Shown: positions 1 to 7,070, counted from the stretch's first letter. The stretch: 9,967 bases of DNA from Thermoleophilaceae bacterium (GCA_013696905.1 JACCXP010000073.1:1-9967); one strand, 5' to 3'. Numbers and translations are program-made. The notes: generated by a model not told the origin, from the letters alone.

Positions 1-536
1 CGATGCTCGGCATGGGCAACGATCCGGCTGAGGACGACAACGCGGCCGCGCTCGAGGCGATCGCCAAGATCAAGGAGGCCTCGGACTCCGGCCAGATCCG
101 CCGCTTCACGGGCAACGACTTCACGAAAGACCTGCTGAAGGGCGACGCGTGGGTGTCGGTCGCGTTCTCGGGCGACTCGATCCAGCTCCAGGCCGACAAC
201 CCGGACATCCGCTTCCTGCGGCCCGACGAGGGCACGATGCTGTGGTCGGACAACATGATGGTCCCGGTGGGCGCGCCCAACGCCTACACCGCCCAGAAGA
301 TGATGAACTTCGTCTACGACCCCGAGATCCAGGCCGAGATCGCGGCCTACGTGAACTACGTGACGCCCGTCCAGGGGGTCAAGGAGCTCATCGCCGAGGA
401 CGACCCCGACCTCGCCGAGGAGCCGCTCATCTTTCCGTCCGAGGAGGATCTCGAGAAGCTGCGCATCTTCCGCTCGCTGTCGGCGAAGGAGGACGACGAG
501 CTCAACAAGGCCTTCCAGGCGGTCGTAGGCGCGTAG
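1..536 (+). CDS. Polyamine-type ABC transporter solute-binding protein, C-terminal part
   Basis: About 178 residues of a periplasmic/lipoprotein-type solute-binding protein of the PotD (spermidine/putrescine) family, which delivers its ligand to a membrane permease pair. The 5' end lies before the window; PotD-family proteins are usually 340-400 residues, so roughly the C-terminal half is present and the ATG at position 3 is probably internal. Family-like features are the stretch GDAWVSVAFSGDSIQLQ at about residues 49-65 (numbered from that ATG), then LWSDNMMVPVGAPN at 80-93, which resembles the hinge and ligand-pocket region of PotD homologues. The tail from about residue 130 is acidic. The TAG stop at 534-536 directly abuts the ATG of the first permease, so the genes are co-transcribed and probably translationally coupled. 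Polyamine specificity is inferred from family resemblance; other small cationic or organic ligands are possible. Confidence 0.88.
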   Translation, partial: MLGMGNDPAEDDNAAALEAIAKIKEASDSGQIRRFTGNDFTKDLLKGDAWVSVAFSGDSIQLQADNPDIRFLRPDEGTMLWSDNMMVPVGAPNAYTAQKMMNFVYDPEIQAEIAAYVNYVTPVQGVKELIAEDDPDLAEEPLIFPSEEDLEKLRIFRSLSAKEDDELNKAFQAVVGA

Positions 537-1400
537 ATGCTCTCGCGCCACCGCGGGATCCTGCCCTGGCTCCTGCTCGGGCCCGGACTCGCGTGGCTGC
601 TGCTGTTCTTCCTGATCCCGCTCTACTTCATGGGCCGGGTCTCGCTCGTCGAGGGGTCCTTGCTCGCGGGCTTCGAGTTCACGTGGCGCTTCGAGAACTA
701 CATCGAGGCGATCTCCACCTACCAGACCCAGCTCGTGCGCTCGCTCGTCTACGCGGCGGCTGCCACGGGCCTCGCCTTTCTGATCGGCTACCCGCTCGCG
801 TACGCGATCGCCTTCCGCGGCGGACGCTGGCGCACGGCGCTGTTGCTGGTCGTCGTGCTGCCGTTCTTCACCACCTACCTGGTGCGCACGCTCGCGTGGC
901 AGACGATCCTCGACGACGCGAGCCCCGCGGTCGCGCTGCTCCAGACCGTCGGCCTGGTGCCCGAGGGGGGGCGGGTGCTTGCCACCACAACGGCGGTCGT
1001 CGCGGGCATCACCTACAACTTCCTGCCGTTCATGATCCTGCCGCTGTACGCGGCGCTCGAACGGCTCGACGGACGCATGCTCGAGGCCGCGCACGATCTC
1101 TACGGCAACCGCCGCGCGGTGCTGTGGCGGGTCACGCTGCCGTTGACCGCGCCGGGAATCGTGGCCGGCTCCCTGCTCACGTTCATCCCGGCGGCCGGTG
1201 ACTTCATCAACGCGGAGCTGCTGGGGACGCCGCGCCAGTACATGATCGGCAACGTGATCCAGAGCCGCTACCTCGAGCTGACCGACTACCCGACAGCCGC
1301 GGCCCTGTCGTTCACGCTGATGGCCCTGATCCTCGTGCTCGTGCTGGTGTGGGCGCGCGTCGCCGGCACCGAGTCGCTGATGGGCTCGAGCGAGCCGTGA
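537..1400 (+). CDS. potB: ABC transporter permease, PotB-like
   Basis: Inner-membrane permease (287 aa) of a spermidine/putrescine-type ABC importer. It starts with ATG immediately after the stop of the solute-binding protein. A first hydrophobic helix lies at residues 8-31, and further membrane segments at about 67-93, 99-125, 147-171, 204-222 and 255-275 fit the six-helix fold of this family. The cytoplasmic EAA loop, which docks onto the ATPase, is visible as EAAHDLYGNRRAVLWRVTLP (183-202) followed by LTAPGIVAG. Length is normal for PotB (about 275-300). The stop TGA at 1398-1400 overlaps the GTG start of the next permease, so the two subunits are probably made in equal amounts. Assignment as PotB rather than PotC rests on gene order and sequence flavour. 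A seven-G run at 965-971 does not disturb the frame. Confidence 0.92.
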   Translation: MLSRHRGILPWLLLGPGLAWLLLFFLIPLYFMGRVSLVEGSLLAGFEFTWRFENYIEAISTYQTQLVRSLVYAAAATGLAFLIGYPLAYAIAFRGGRWRTALLLVVVLPFFTTYLVRTLAWQTILDDASPAVALLQTVGLVPEGGRVLATTTAVVAGITYNFLPFMILPLYAALERLDGRMLEAAHDLYGNRRAVLWRVTLPLTAPGIVAGSLLTFIPAAGDFINAELLGTPRQYMIGNVIQSRYLELTDYPTAAALSFTLMALILVLVLVWARVAGTESLMGSSEP

Positions 1401-2275
1401 GCGCCACCGGGACCTCGGAAGCTCGACCTGCGCCCAAGCCGCTGCGCGCCTCGGCGCTCGTGCGCGCGGGGAGGTGGCTGCTGCACCAGTCGCTCAACGC
1501 CTACGCCGGGCTCGCGCTGCTCTACTTGATGACGCCGATCGCGATCGTGATCGCGTTCTCCTTCAACGACACGCGATCGCGCTTCAACTTCGTCTGGCAG
1601 GGCTTCACGTTCGCGCACTGGCGCGAGCCGTTCGCGGTGCCGGGGCTCGTCTCGGCGATGTCGACGAGCGTGCAGATCGCCGTGCTCTCGACGATCGTCG
1701 CCACCGCGCTCGGCACGCTGATGGCGCTCGCGCTGGTGCGCTACTCGTTCCGCGGCCGAGCGCCGACCAACTTCTTCATCTTCCTGCCGCTCGCGACGCC
1801 CGAGGTGGTGCTCGGCGCGGCGCTGCTGTCGCTGTTCCTGTCGGTCGGCTTCGCGACCGGCTTCTGGACGATCCTGATCGCCCATGTGATGTTCAACATC
1901 TCGTTCGTCGTCGTCACCGTGCGCTCGCGCCTGATCGGCTTCGACCGCTCGCTCGAGGAGGCGGCCCAGGACCTCGGCGCCACGGGCCTACAGACCTTCC
2001 GGCTGGTGACGCTGCCGCTGATCGCACCGGGGGTGCTCGCCGCAGCGCTGCTCGCGTTCGCCCTGTCGGTCGACGACTTCGTGATCACGAACTTCAACGC
2101 CGGCTCGACCGTCACCTTCCCGCTCTACATCTGGGGCGCCGCGCGCGTCTCGATCCCTCCGCAGGTGAACGTGATGGCGACGCTGATCTTCCTCGTCACG
2201 CTGGCCCTGATGATCGCCACCGTCGCTCAGGGACGGCGAGCGGAGCGGACGGCGGCGGTGCGTCCCGGCAGCTAG
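1397..2275 (+). CDS. potC: ABC transporter permease, PotC-like
   Basis: Second permease of the importer (292 aa), expected to pair with the PotB-like protein in the membrane. The start chosen is GTG at 1397, forming a GTGA overlap with the upstream stop; the frame is open further upstream to 1349, but that extension lies entirely inside potB. A polar N-terminus of about 30 residues precedes helix one (36-55). More helices follow at about 90-115, 127-150, 155-177, 207-224 and 257-276. The EAA motif is EEAAQDLGATGLQTFRLVTL (187-206), followed by PLIAPGVLA. The motif FALSVDDFVIT (221-231) is typical of PotC homologues. No ATPase gene follows, so it must lie upstream of the window or elsewhere. 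The last few codons may come from a rearrangement junction, because a minus-strand cupin-like remnant begins here. Confidence 0.92.
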   Translation: MSATGTSEARPAPKPLRASALVRAGRWLLHQSLNAYAGLALLYLMTPIAIVIAFSFNDTRSRFNFVWQGFTFAHWREPFAVPGLVSAMSTSVQIAVLSTIVATALGTLMALALVRYSFRGRAPTNFFIFLPLATPEVVLGAALLSLFLSVGFATGFWTILIAHVMFNISFVVVTVRSRLIGFDRSLEEAAQDLGATGLQTFRLVTLPLIAPGVLAAALLAFALSVDDFVITNFNAGSTVTFPLYIWGAARVSIPPQVNVMATLIFLVTLALMIATVAQGRRAERTAAVRPGS

Positions 2276-2371
2276 CGTCGTGCCGCCCATGTCGAGGCGT
2301 TCGCCCTCGCCCGGGCCGACCACGATCGCGTCCACGCGGGCGATCGTGACCAAGGCCGCTTCGACGGTCAA
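2261..2371 (-). pseudogene. Possible remnant of a cupin-domain protein (5' end only)
   Basis: The 135-bp gap between potC and the LLM gene, read on the minus strand, gives a short open segment containing [16 protein letters not shown]. This resembles the N-terminus of small cupin proteins, in which a VxGPGEGE(x)nGG turn precedes the first cupin motif. The reading runs from a possible TTG at 2371 to about 2261, where it enters the reverse complement of the potC end and stops looking like any protein. No metal-binding cupin motif is present, so this would be a decapitated fragment rather than a gene. No good ribosome site sits near the TTG. This is a pattern-based suggestion and could be chance. 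I see nothing else in 2276-2410: no clear promoter or strong hairpin. Confidence 0.3.
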
Positions 2372-2410
2372 GCATCGGCAGGCCGTCGCTACGCTCCCTC
2401 CCGGCGGATC

Positions 2411-3252
2411 ATGGAGCTCGGCATCTACACCTTCGCTGAGGCGACCGCAAACCCGCGCGGTGGGGAGACGATCAGTGCCGCCCGTCGGCTGAGCGACCTG
2501 ATCGAGGAGATCGAGCTCGCCGACCAGGTGGGCCTCGACGTCTTCGGCGTCGGCGAGCACCACCGCCCCGACTTCACCGTCTCAGCCCCCGCGGGCACCT
2601 CGACCTGCTGCTCGCGCTGCGCGCCTCGGAGCGCGTCACCTGGTCGGGGAGGCATCGCCCGGCTCTGCACGACGCAGGCGTCTACCCCCGCCCGCTCCAG
2701 GATCCACTGCCGGTCTGGATCGCCGTCGGTGGCACGCCCCAGTCGGTCGTCCGCCCCGCCAGGCTCGGCTTGCCGCTTGCGCTCGCGATCATCGGCGGAC
2801 TGCCCGAGCGCTTCGTGTCGCTGGTCGACCTCTACCGCGAGGCCGGGCCGCAGGACAGGCTCCCGGTCGGGATCAACTCACACGCCTACGTGGCCGAGAC
2901 CTCGCAGCGGGCGGCCGACGAGTTCTTCCCGTCCTACGCCGACATGATGACCCGGATCGGGCGCGAGCGCGGGTGGCCGCCCACGACCCGCCGGCAGTTC
3001 GACGCCATGCGCTCCCCGCGTGGCGCGCTGATCGTCGGCAGCCCGCGGGAGGTCGTCGAGAAGATCCTCTTTCAGCACGAGCTGTTCGGCCATCAGCGCT
3101 TCCTCGCGCAGATGAGCGTCGGGGCGATGCCCCACGCACAGGTCATGCGCTCGATCGAGCTGCTCGGCACCGAGGTCGCTCCGGTCGTGCGCGCGGAGGT
3201 CGCGCGCCGCGCGGCGGGCGGCGCCCCGGCGGGTGCCGTGGCGGGAGCGTGA
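2411..3252 (+). pseudogene. LLM-class flavin-dependent oxidoreductase, internally deleted and frameshifted
   Basis: A luciferase-like monooxygenase-family gene in two frames. Frame one, from ATG 2411 to about 2592, encodes a typical N-terminus: MELGIYTF, then [21 protein letters not shown]. From about 2593 the homology continues in another frame without a start codon: [40 protein letters not shown], then [30 protein letters not shown] and the C-terminal [13 protein letters not shown], ending with TGA at 3252. Intact relatives, as I remember them, have roughly 75 more residues at the junction, covering the barrel strands after the GEHH segment, so a deletion not divisible by three explains both the gap and the shift. 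About 280 codons remain against a usual length near 340-350. The linker before LPVGINSH also looks several residues short. Such enzymes use reduced flavin; the substrate is unknown. No functional product is expected unless the deletion is an assembly artefact. Confidence 0.85.
3243..3247 (+). promoter_or_regulatory. Ribosome binding site deciding the start of the enolase-like gene
   Basis: GGGAG at 3243-3247 lies 7 nt before GTG 3255 but only 1 nt before the competing GTG 3249, which overlaps the LLM stop as GTGA. Spacing favours 3255; the difference is only two residues. Confidence 0.5.
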
Positions 3253-3254
3253 CC

Positions 3255-4310
3255 GTGGGCCGGCTGTACGACCTGATCGCGGACCTGCCGCTCGAGGTCG
3301 ATGGGTACGAGCTCGAGCCCCTCGAGCAGGACGTCTCGAGCGACTTCACGCGCCACACCACGGTCATCCACCTGCGCGGTGGCGGCGAGGAGGGCCTGGG
3401 CGAGGACGTGAGCTACGACGCCCTCGATCACATCGCCTTCCAGGAGCTCGGGGCGGTGCACGAGCTGGCGGGCTCGCACACGATCGACTCGTTCTCCCAG
3501 CTGCTGGAGGGGCTCGAGCTGTTCGCGGACCCGCCGATCACCGCAGCTTCGGGCGACTACCGCCGCTGGGCGTTCGAGTCGGCCGCGCTCGACCTCGCCC
3601 TGCGCCAGGCCGGCCGCACGCTGGCGGAGGTGGTGGGTCGCCGGCTGTCGCCGCTCACGTTCGTGGTCTCGCTGCGCCTGGGCGACCCGCCGACGATGCA
3701 GCCGCTGCTCGATCGGCTCGAGCACTACCCCGACCTGCGCTTCAAGCTCGACGCGACGCCGTCGTGGGACGACGAGCTGGTCGCCGCGCTCGTGGCCACG
3801 GGCGCGGTCGACTCGATCGACTTCAAGGGCCACTACCACGGCACGGCCGTCGATCAGGGCCCCGACCCGACGCTCTACGAGCGCGTCGCGCGCGCCTTTC
3901 CTGACGCCTGGATCGAGGATCCGGCCCTCACCCCTGAGACCGAAGCGGTACTGGCGTCGGACCACGACCGCATCACGTGGGACGCCCCGATCCACTCGGT
4001 CGCCGACATCGAGGCGCTCGCTTTCCCGCCACGGATGGTGAACATCAAGCCGTCGCGCTTCGGTCCGCTGTCCAACCTGATGGCTGCCTACGACTACTGC
4101 GAGCAGCGTGACATCGGCGCGTACGGCGGCGGCCAGTTCGAGCTGAGCGTCGGCCGCGGCCACATCCAGTACCTGGCCGCCCTGTTTCACCCCGACACTC
4201 CCAACGACGTCGCACCAGGCGGCTACAACGCGCCCGCGCCAGGGCCCGGGTTGGCGACGAGCCCACTGGCCCCGGCTCCGGCGCCGGCCGGCTTTCGCTG
4301 GCGGGGCTGA
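3255..4310 (+). CDS. Enolase-superfamily-like protein of unknown substrate
   Basis: A 351-residue protein whose layout matches the enolase superfamily (o-succinylbenzoate synthase / muconate cycloisomerase-like): an alpha+beta capping region (1-~135), then a barrel. Successive barrel strands end in plausible ligands: RFKLDATPSW (K164, D166), SIDFKGHYHG (D189, K191), WIEDPALTP (E221), ITWDAPIHS (D243) and VNIKPSRFG (K265), followed by the glycine-rich GAYGGGQFELSVGRG (288-302). D189, E221 and D243 would be the three divalent-metal ligands. The usual catalytic KxK after strand two reads KLD and the usual DxN reads DFK, so the chemistry is not that of a standard family member. The last 25 residues are a Pro/Ala-rich tail. 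GTG 3255 is preferred for its ribosome site; GTG 3249 is the alternative. It follows the broken LLM gene directly and precedes the PhzF fusion by 21 bp, so it was probably in one operon with them. Confidence 0.7.
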   Translation: MGRLYDLIADLPLEVDGYELEPLEQDVSSDFTRHTTVIHLRGGGEEGLGEDVSYDALDHIAFQELGAVHELAGSHTIDSFSQLLEGLELFADPPITAASGDYRRWAFESAALDLALRQAGRTLAEVVGRRLSPLTFVVSLRLGDPPTMQPLLDRLEHYPDLRFKLDATPSWDDELVAALVATGAVDSIDFKGHYHGTAVDQGPDPTLYERVARAFPDAWIEDPALTPETEAVLASDHDRITWDAPIHSVADIEALAFPPRMVNIKPSRFGPLSNLMAAYDYCEQRDIGAYGGGQFELSVGRGHIQYLAALFHPDTPNDVAPGGYNAPAPGPGLATSPLAPAPAPAGFRWRG

Positions 4311-4331
4311 GCGCCGGCCCTTCGGCAGGCG

Positions 4332-5642
4332 ATGCCCGAAGTCCACCTGCTGCGCGTCTTCACGGCCGCCGATGGAGGCGCCGGCAACCCGCTGGCGGTC
4401 TTCCTCGACGGCGCCGACGTGCCGTCCGACGACCGACAGCGGGTCGCCGCCGACCTCGGCCTCAGCGAGACCGTCTTCGTCGACGACGTGCCGCTCGGGC
4501 ACCTGCGCATCTTCACCCCGGCGACCGAGCTCGCCTTTGCCGGCCATCCGCTCGTCGGCACGGCGTGGCTGCTTGCGCGTGAGCGGGCCGCCGTGCCGAC
4601 CCTGCGTCCGCCCGCCGGCGCCGTCCCCGTGCGGGTCGAGGACGGGCGGGCGTACGCGATCGGGCGGCCGGGGTGGGCGCCTGACTTCGCGCATGTCGAG
4701 CTCGCGTCCCCGGCGGCCGTCGACGAGCTCACCGGCCCGCCCGGGGGCCACGACCTCGTGGGAGCGTGGGCGTGGGAGGACCGCGAGCGCGGTCTCGTGC
4801 GGGCGCGCGTCTTTCCGCCCCGGCTCGGGATCGAGGAGGACGAGGCCACGGGCGCCCACGCGGTGCGGCTGTGTGCGCTGCTCGGGCGGGCGGTCACGAT
4901 TCGCCAGGGGGCCGGCTCGGTGATCGAGGCACGACCGGTCGGCGACGGGCGCATCGAGATCGGCGGGCGCGTGGGCGGCCTCGAGACCCGTCCCTACACG
5001 GCGCCGGCGCCCAAGAGCCCCCGTGCCACGGAGCGCAAAGAGATTGAGGCCTCTGCGCCCCTCCGGGCATCCGACGCCGAGCGCGAGCGGGCGATCGAGC
5101 TGCTGCGAGGTGCCGCCGGTGAAGGCCGGTTGAGCCTCGAGGAGCTCTCGGACCGGATCGAGGCCGCCGCCGGCGCCACCACGCGCGCGCAGCTCGAGGT
5201 GGTCACCGGCGATCTCCCCGCCGCGACGACTGGGGGCGAGATCGTCGCGGCGACGCGCAACTCGGCGGTCTTCGGCGACCTCCGGCGTTCGGGCGGCTGG
5301 ATGGTCCCCGCCCGCAGCCGCTGGGACACCGTCTTCGGTGACGTCGTGCTCGACCTGCGCGAGGCGCAGGTCAGTGAGGAGGAGGTCGAGATCGAGGCCG
5401 GGACGGTCTTCGGCGACGTCGAGCTACTGGTGCCGGAGGGAATCGCCGTCGAGATCCGCACGCGGACCGTGTTCGGCGATATCCGGCACGACGCCGGCGA
5501 GGTAGCCCGGCCCGGCTCCCCGCGCGTCGTGCTCACCGGCTGGACGGTCTTCGGCGACGTCGGCGTGCGCACACGTCGCCTGCGCGAGCGGCTCGTGGAG
5601 CGGCTCTCGCGCGCCGGCGGGCGGCGCGAGCTCCCGAAGTAG
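4332..5642 (+). CDS. Fusion protein: short PhzF-like isomerase, DUF1707, LiaF-like VFGD-repeat domain
   Basis: A 436-residue open frame joining parts normally encoded separately. Residues 1-222 are a short PhzF-family (diaminopimelate-epimerase fold) protein: GNPLAVF (19-24), SETVFV with the family's catalytic Glu (E46), ELAFAGHPLVGTAWLL (66-81) and EEDEATGAHAVRL (168-180). An unconserved linker (223-244) follows. Residues 245-297 are a DUF1707 (SHOCT-like) domain: LRASDAERERAIELL, LSLEELSDRIEAA, then TGDLP. Residues 310-412 carry five VFGD motifs, as in the C-terminal domain of LiaF/cell-wall-stress response proteins. No helix long enough to cross the membrane is visible. There is no stop and no in-frame ATG, GTG or TTG across the join (only an unlikely ATT at 5043), so one polypeptide is the plain reading. 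PhzF relatives isomerise or bind small metabolites; DUF1707 and LiaF-like domains are linked to envelope-stress signalling in Firmicutes and actinobacteria. A combined role is unknown. The 3' end converges on the E2 gene. Confidence 0.82.
   Translation: MPEVHLLRVFTAADGGAGNPLAVFLDGADVPSDDRQRVAADLGLSETVFVDDVPLGHLRIFTPATELAFAGHPLVGTAWLLARERAAVPTLRPPAGAVPVRVEDGRAYAIGRPGWAPDFAHVELASPAAVDELTGPPGGHDLVGAWAWEDRERGLVRARVFPPRLGIEEDEATGAHAVRLCALLGRAVTIRQGAGSVIEARPVGDGRIEIGGRVGGLETRPYTAPAPKSPRATERKEIEASAPLRASDAERERAIELLRGAAGEGRLSLEELSDRIEAAAGATTRAQLEVVTGDLPAATTGGEIVAATRNSAVFGDLRRSGGWMVPARSRWDTVFGDVVLDLREAQVSEEEVEIEAGTVFGDVELLVPEGIAVEIRTRTVFGDIRHDAGEVARPGSPRVVLTGWTVFGDVGVRTRRLRERLVERLSRAGGRRELPK
5268..5558 (+). 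repeat. Five VFGD-coding repeats inside the LiaF-like domain
   Basis: The motif Val-Phe-Gly-Asp is encoded at 5268, 5331, 5406, 5469 and 5547, each 12 bp, with spacings of 63, 75, 63 and 78 bp. The DNA is nearly the same each time (gtcttcggcgac with small changes), reflecting the protein repeat, probably turns of a beta-solenoid. The alternating short and long spacing suggests paired rungs. This is a coding repeat rather than a mobile or regulatory one. Confidence 0.8.
5606..5630. terminator. GC-rich hairpin at the convergent gene junction
   Basis: Arms CTCGCGCGCC (5606-5615) and GGC-G-GCGCGAG (5620-5630) pair over 10 bp with one bulged G and a GGCG loop. The hairpin lies in the last codons of the plus-strand fusion gene and 19 nt beyond the stop of the minus-strand E2 gene. 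There is no T-run on either side, so it would be a tract-less (I-shaped) terminator of the kind proposed in actinobacteria. It could serve the minus-strand operon best. A chance hairpin in GC-rich coding DNA is a real alternative. Confidence 0.35.
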
Positions 5643-5648
5643 GTCCTC

Positions 5649-7034
5649 TCAGAGCGCGAGCTGAAGCGGCTGCTCGAGCAGCGCCCTGACACGTCCCAGG
5701 AACTCCGCGCCGTCGGCGCCATAGAGGATGCGGTGGTCGCCGGTAAGCCTGATGTTCATCATCTCGTGCGCCACGATCCGCCCGTCGTCGTCGACGATCG
5801 GCTTCGTCTTCATCGCGCCAACACCGATGATCCCTGCCTGCGGCGGGTTGAGCACGGCGGTCACGTCGTCGACTCCGAACATGCCGAGGTTCGATACGGC
5901 GAACGTCCCGCCCGACAGCTCCGGTGGGGCGATCTTGCCGTCGCGCACCTTGGCGGCGAGTCCGCGCACGTCGCGCGAGATCTCGCCGAGCGACTTCTTG
6001 TCGGCGTCGAAGATCGTCGGCACGACGAGCGCGTCTTGGGCTGCCACGGCGACACCCACATTCACGCGCGAGTAGAGCTCGAACGAGCCGTCCTTGTAGG
6101 CGCCGTTGACGCGCGGGAACTCGCGCAGCGCGAGCGCGACGGCCTTGATGACCATGTCGTTGTAGGAGGGCGGCTTCTCGGCGACCTCCTTGAGCTGTGC
6201 GCGCAGCGCGACGCAGCGGCTCATGTCGACCTCCATCAAGAGCTGGAAGTCGGGCGCCGTCGCCTTCGACTCGGCCATCCGCCGGGCGACCGTCTTCTGC
6301 AGTCGAGAGAGCTCGATGACCTCGGTCTCGCCCTTGGCTCCGGCGTCGCCCGCCGCGCCGCGCTCCGACGGGGGCGGCTCGGGCTTGTCCTCGGTCGCGG
6401 TCGTCGCAGAGCTCGTGTCGGGCGCCTCGTCGCTCTCGGCCTTCGCACCGCCGCCGTCCGCGGCGGCCTGCACGTCGGCCTTCACGATCCGACCACCGGG
6501 CCCCGAGCCCTCGAGGCTCGCGAGGTCGACGCTCATCTCGGTGGCCATGCGGCGGGCGACCGGGGAGGCCTTGACGCGGCCGTCGCCGTTCTCGCCGGAG
6601 TCGGCGGAGGACTTCTTGGCCTCGCCGGCGCTCGCGCCGTTGTCGGAGTCCTCCTCCTTGGTCGCGACGGGAGCTGCCTCCTCCTCCGCGGCCTCCTCCT
6701 CATCGGCGCCGTCGTCGTCCGCGTCCTCGTCCGCGGACGCCTCGGCCTCGTCCTCTCCCGCCGAGTCCTCCTCATCGCCACCCGAGGGCGTCTCGCCGCC
6801 CTCCCCGAGCCGCGCGATCACCTCCCCGATCGCGACGGTGTCGCCCTCGCCGGCGACGATCTCGCTCAGCGTGCCCTCGACATCGGCCTCGTAGGTCATG
6901 TTCGCCTTGTCGGTCTCGATCTCGGCGATCTCCTGCCCGCGCTTGATCTCGGCGCCGGTCTCGACCAGCCACTTCAGCACGGTCCCCTCTTCCATCGAGT
7001 CGGACAGACGGGGCATCGTGATGTCAGTGGCCAA
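5649..7034 (-). CDS. 2-oxo acid dehydrogenase complex E2 (dihydrolipoamide acyltransferase)
   Basis: A 461-residue E2, the core of a pyruvate- or branched-chain 2-oxo acid dehydrogenase complex, which moves the acyl group from lipoyl-lysine to CoA. The lipoyl domain is 3-77, with the modified lysine in ETDKANM (K43). A very acidic Glu/Asp/Ala linker runs from about 80 to 135. The E1/E3-binding domain is about 154-190 (VKASPVARRMATEMSVDLAS, then GPGGRIVKADV). A second flexible linker reaches 235 and the catalytic domain is about 240-461, with FPRVNGAY (306-313), NPPQAGIIGVGAM and TGDHRILYGADG (431-442). The canonical DHRxxDG motif here has Tyr438 in place of Asp. The start is TTG 7034, supported by GGAGG six bases upstream; the encoded MATDITMPRLSDSMEEG is a standard E2 N-terminus. 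It is probably the last gene of the minus-strand operon. With no E1 here, the substrate is undecided. Confidence 0.93.
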   Translation of the reverse strand: MATDITMPRLSDSMEEGTVLKWLVETGAEIKRGQEIAEIETDKANMTYEADVEGTLSEIVAGEGDTVAIGEVIARLGEGGETPSGGDEEDSAGEDEAEASADEDADDDGADEEEAAEEEAAPVATKEEDSDNGASAGEAKKSSADSGENGDGRVKASPVARRMATEMSVDLASLEGSGPGGRIVKADVQAAADGGGAKAESDEAPDTSSATTATEDKPEPPPSERGAAGDAGAKGETEVIELSRLQKTVARRMAESKATAPDFQLLMEVDMSRCVALRAQLKEVAEKPPSYNDMVIKAVALALREFPRVNGAYKDGSFELYSRVNVGVAVAAQDALVVPTIFDADKKSLGEISRDVRGLAAKVRDGKIAPPELSGGTFAVSNLGMFGVDDVTAVLNPPQAGIIGVGAMKTKPIVDDDGRIVAHEMMNIRLTGDHRILYGADGAEFLGRVRALLEQPLQLAL

Positions 7035-7040
7035 CGGAAA

Positions 7041-7045
7041 CCTCC
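7041..7045 (-). promoter_or_regulatory. Ribosome binding site supporting a TTG start for E2
   Basis: On the minus strand, GGAGG at 7045-7041 lies 6 nt ahead of TTG 7034. It is the strongest Shine-Dalgarno sequence I noticed in the window and fixes the start of E2, whose lipoyl domain begins right after it. It sits in the 36-bp gap following the DsbA-like gene. Confidence 0.75.
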
Positions 7046-7070
7046 ACGGGCGCTTCGCGGTCGGGGCGCG

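Noticed and set aside
965..971. A run of seven G inside potB as a possible frameshift site
   Set aside because: The frame is intact and the protein is homologous-looking on both sides, so there is no sign of error or programmed shifting.
149..1201. A 350-codon plus-strand frame across the solute-binding protein and potB
   Set aside because: It is an Arg/Ala/Gly-rich shadow of two well-supported genes in other frames.
4311..4331. Small GCCG/CGGC hairpin between the enolase-like and PhzF genes
   Set aside because: A four-base stem without a T-run is too weak to call a terminator in GC-rich DNA; the genes look co-transcribed.
3093..4859. A 588-codon open frame on the minus strand opposite the enolase-like and PhzF genes
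   Set aside because: It is Arg/Val/Glu/Gly-rich with no recognisable domain, and it is antisense to two genes with clear motifs. Long antisense frames are expected at this GC content.
5043..5642. A separate DUF1707/LiaF-like gene starting at ATT 5043
   Set aside because: A GGAG lies 9 nt upstream, but ATT starts are very rare and the frame is continuous with the PhzF part, so a fusion is the simpler reading; noted as an alternative.
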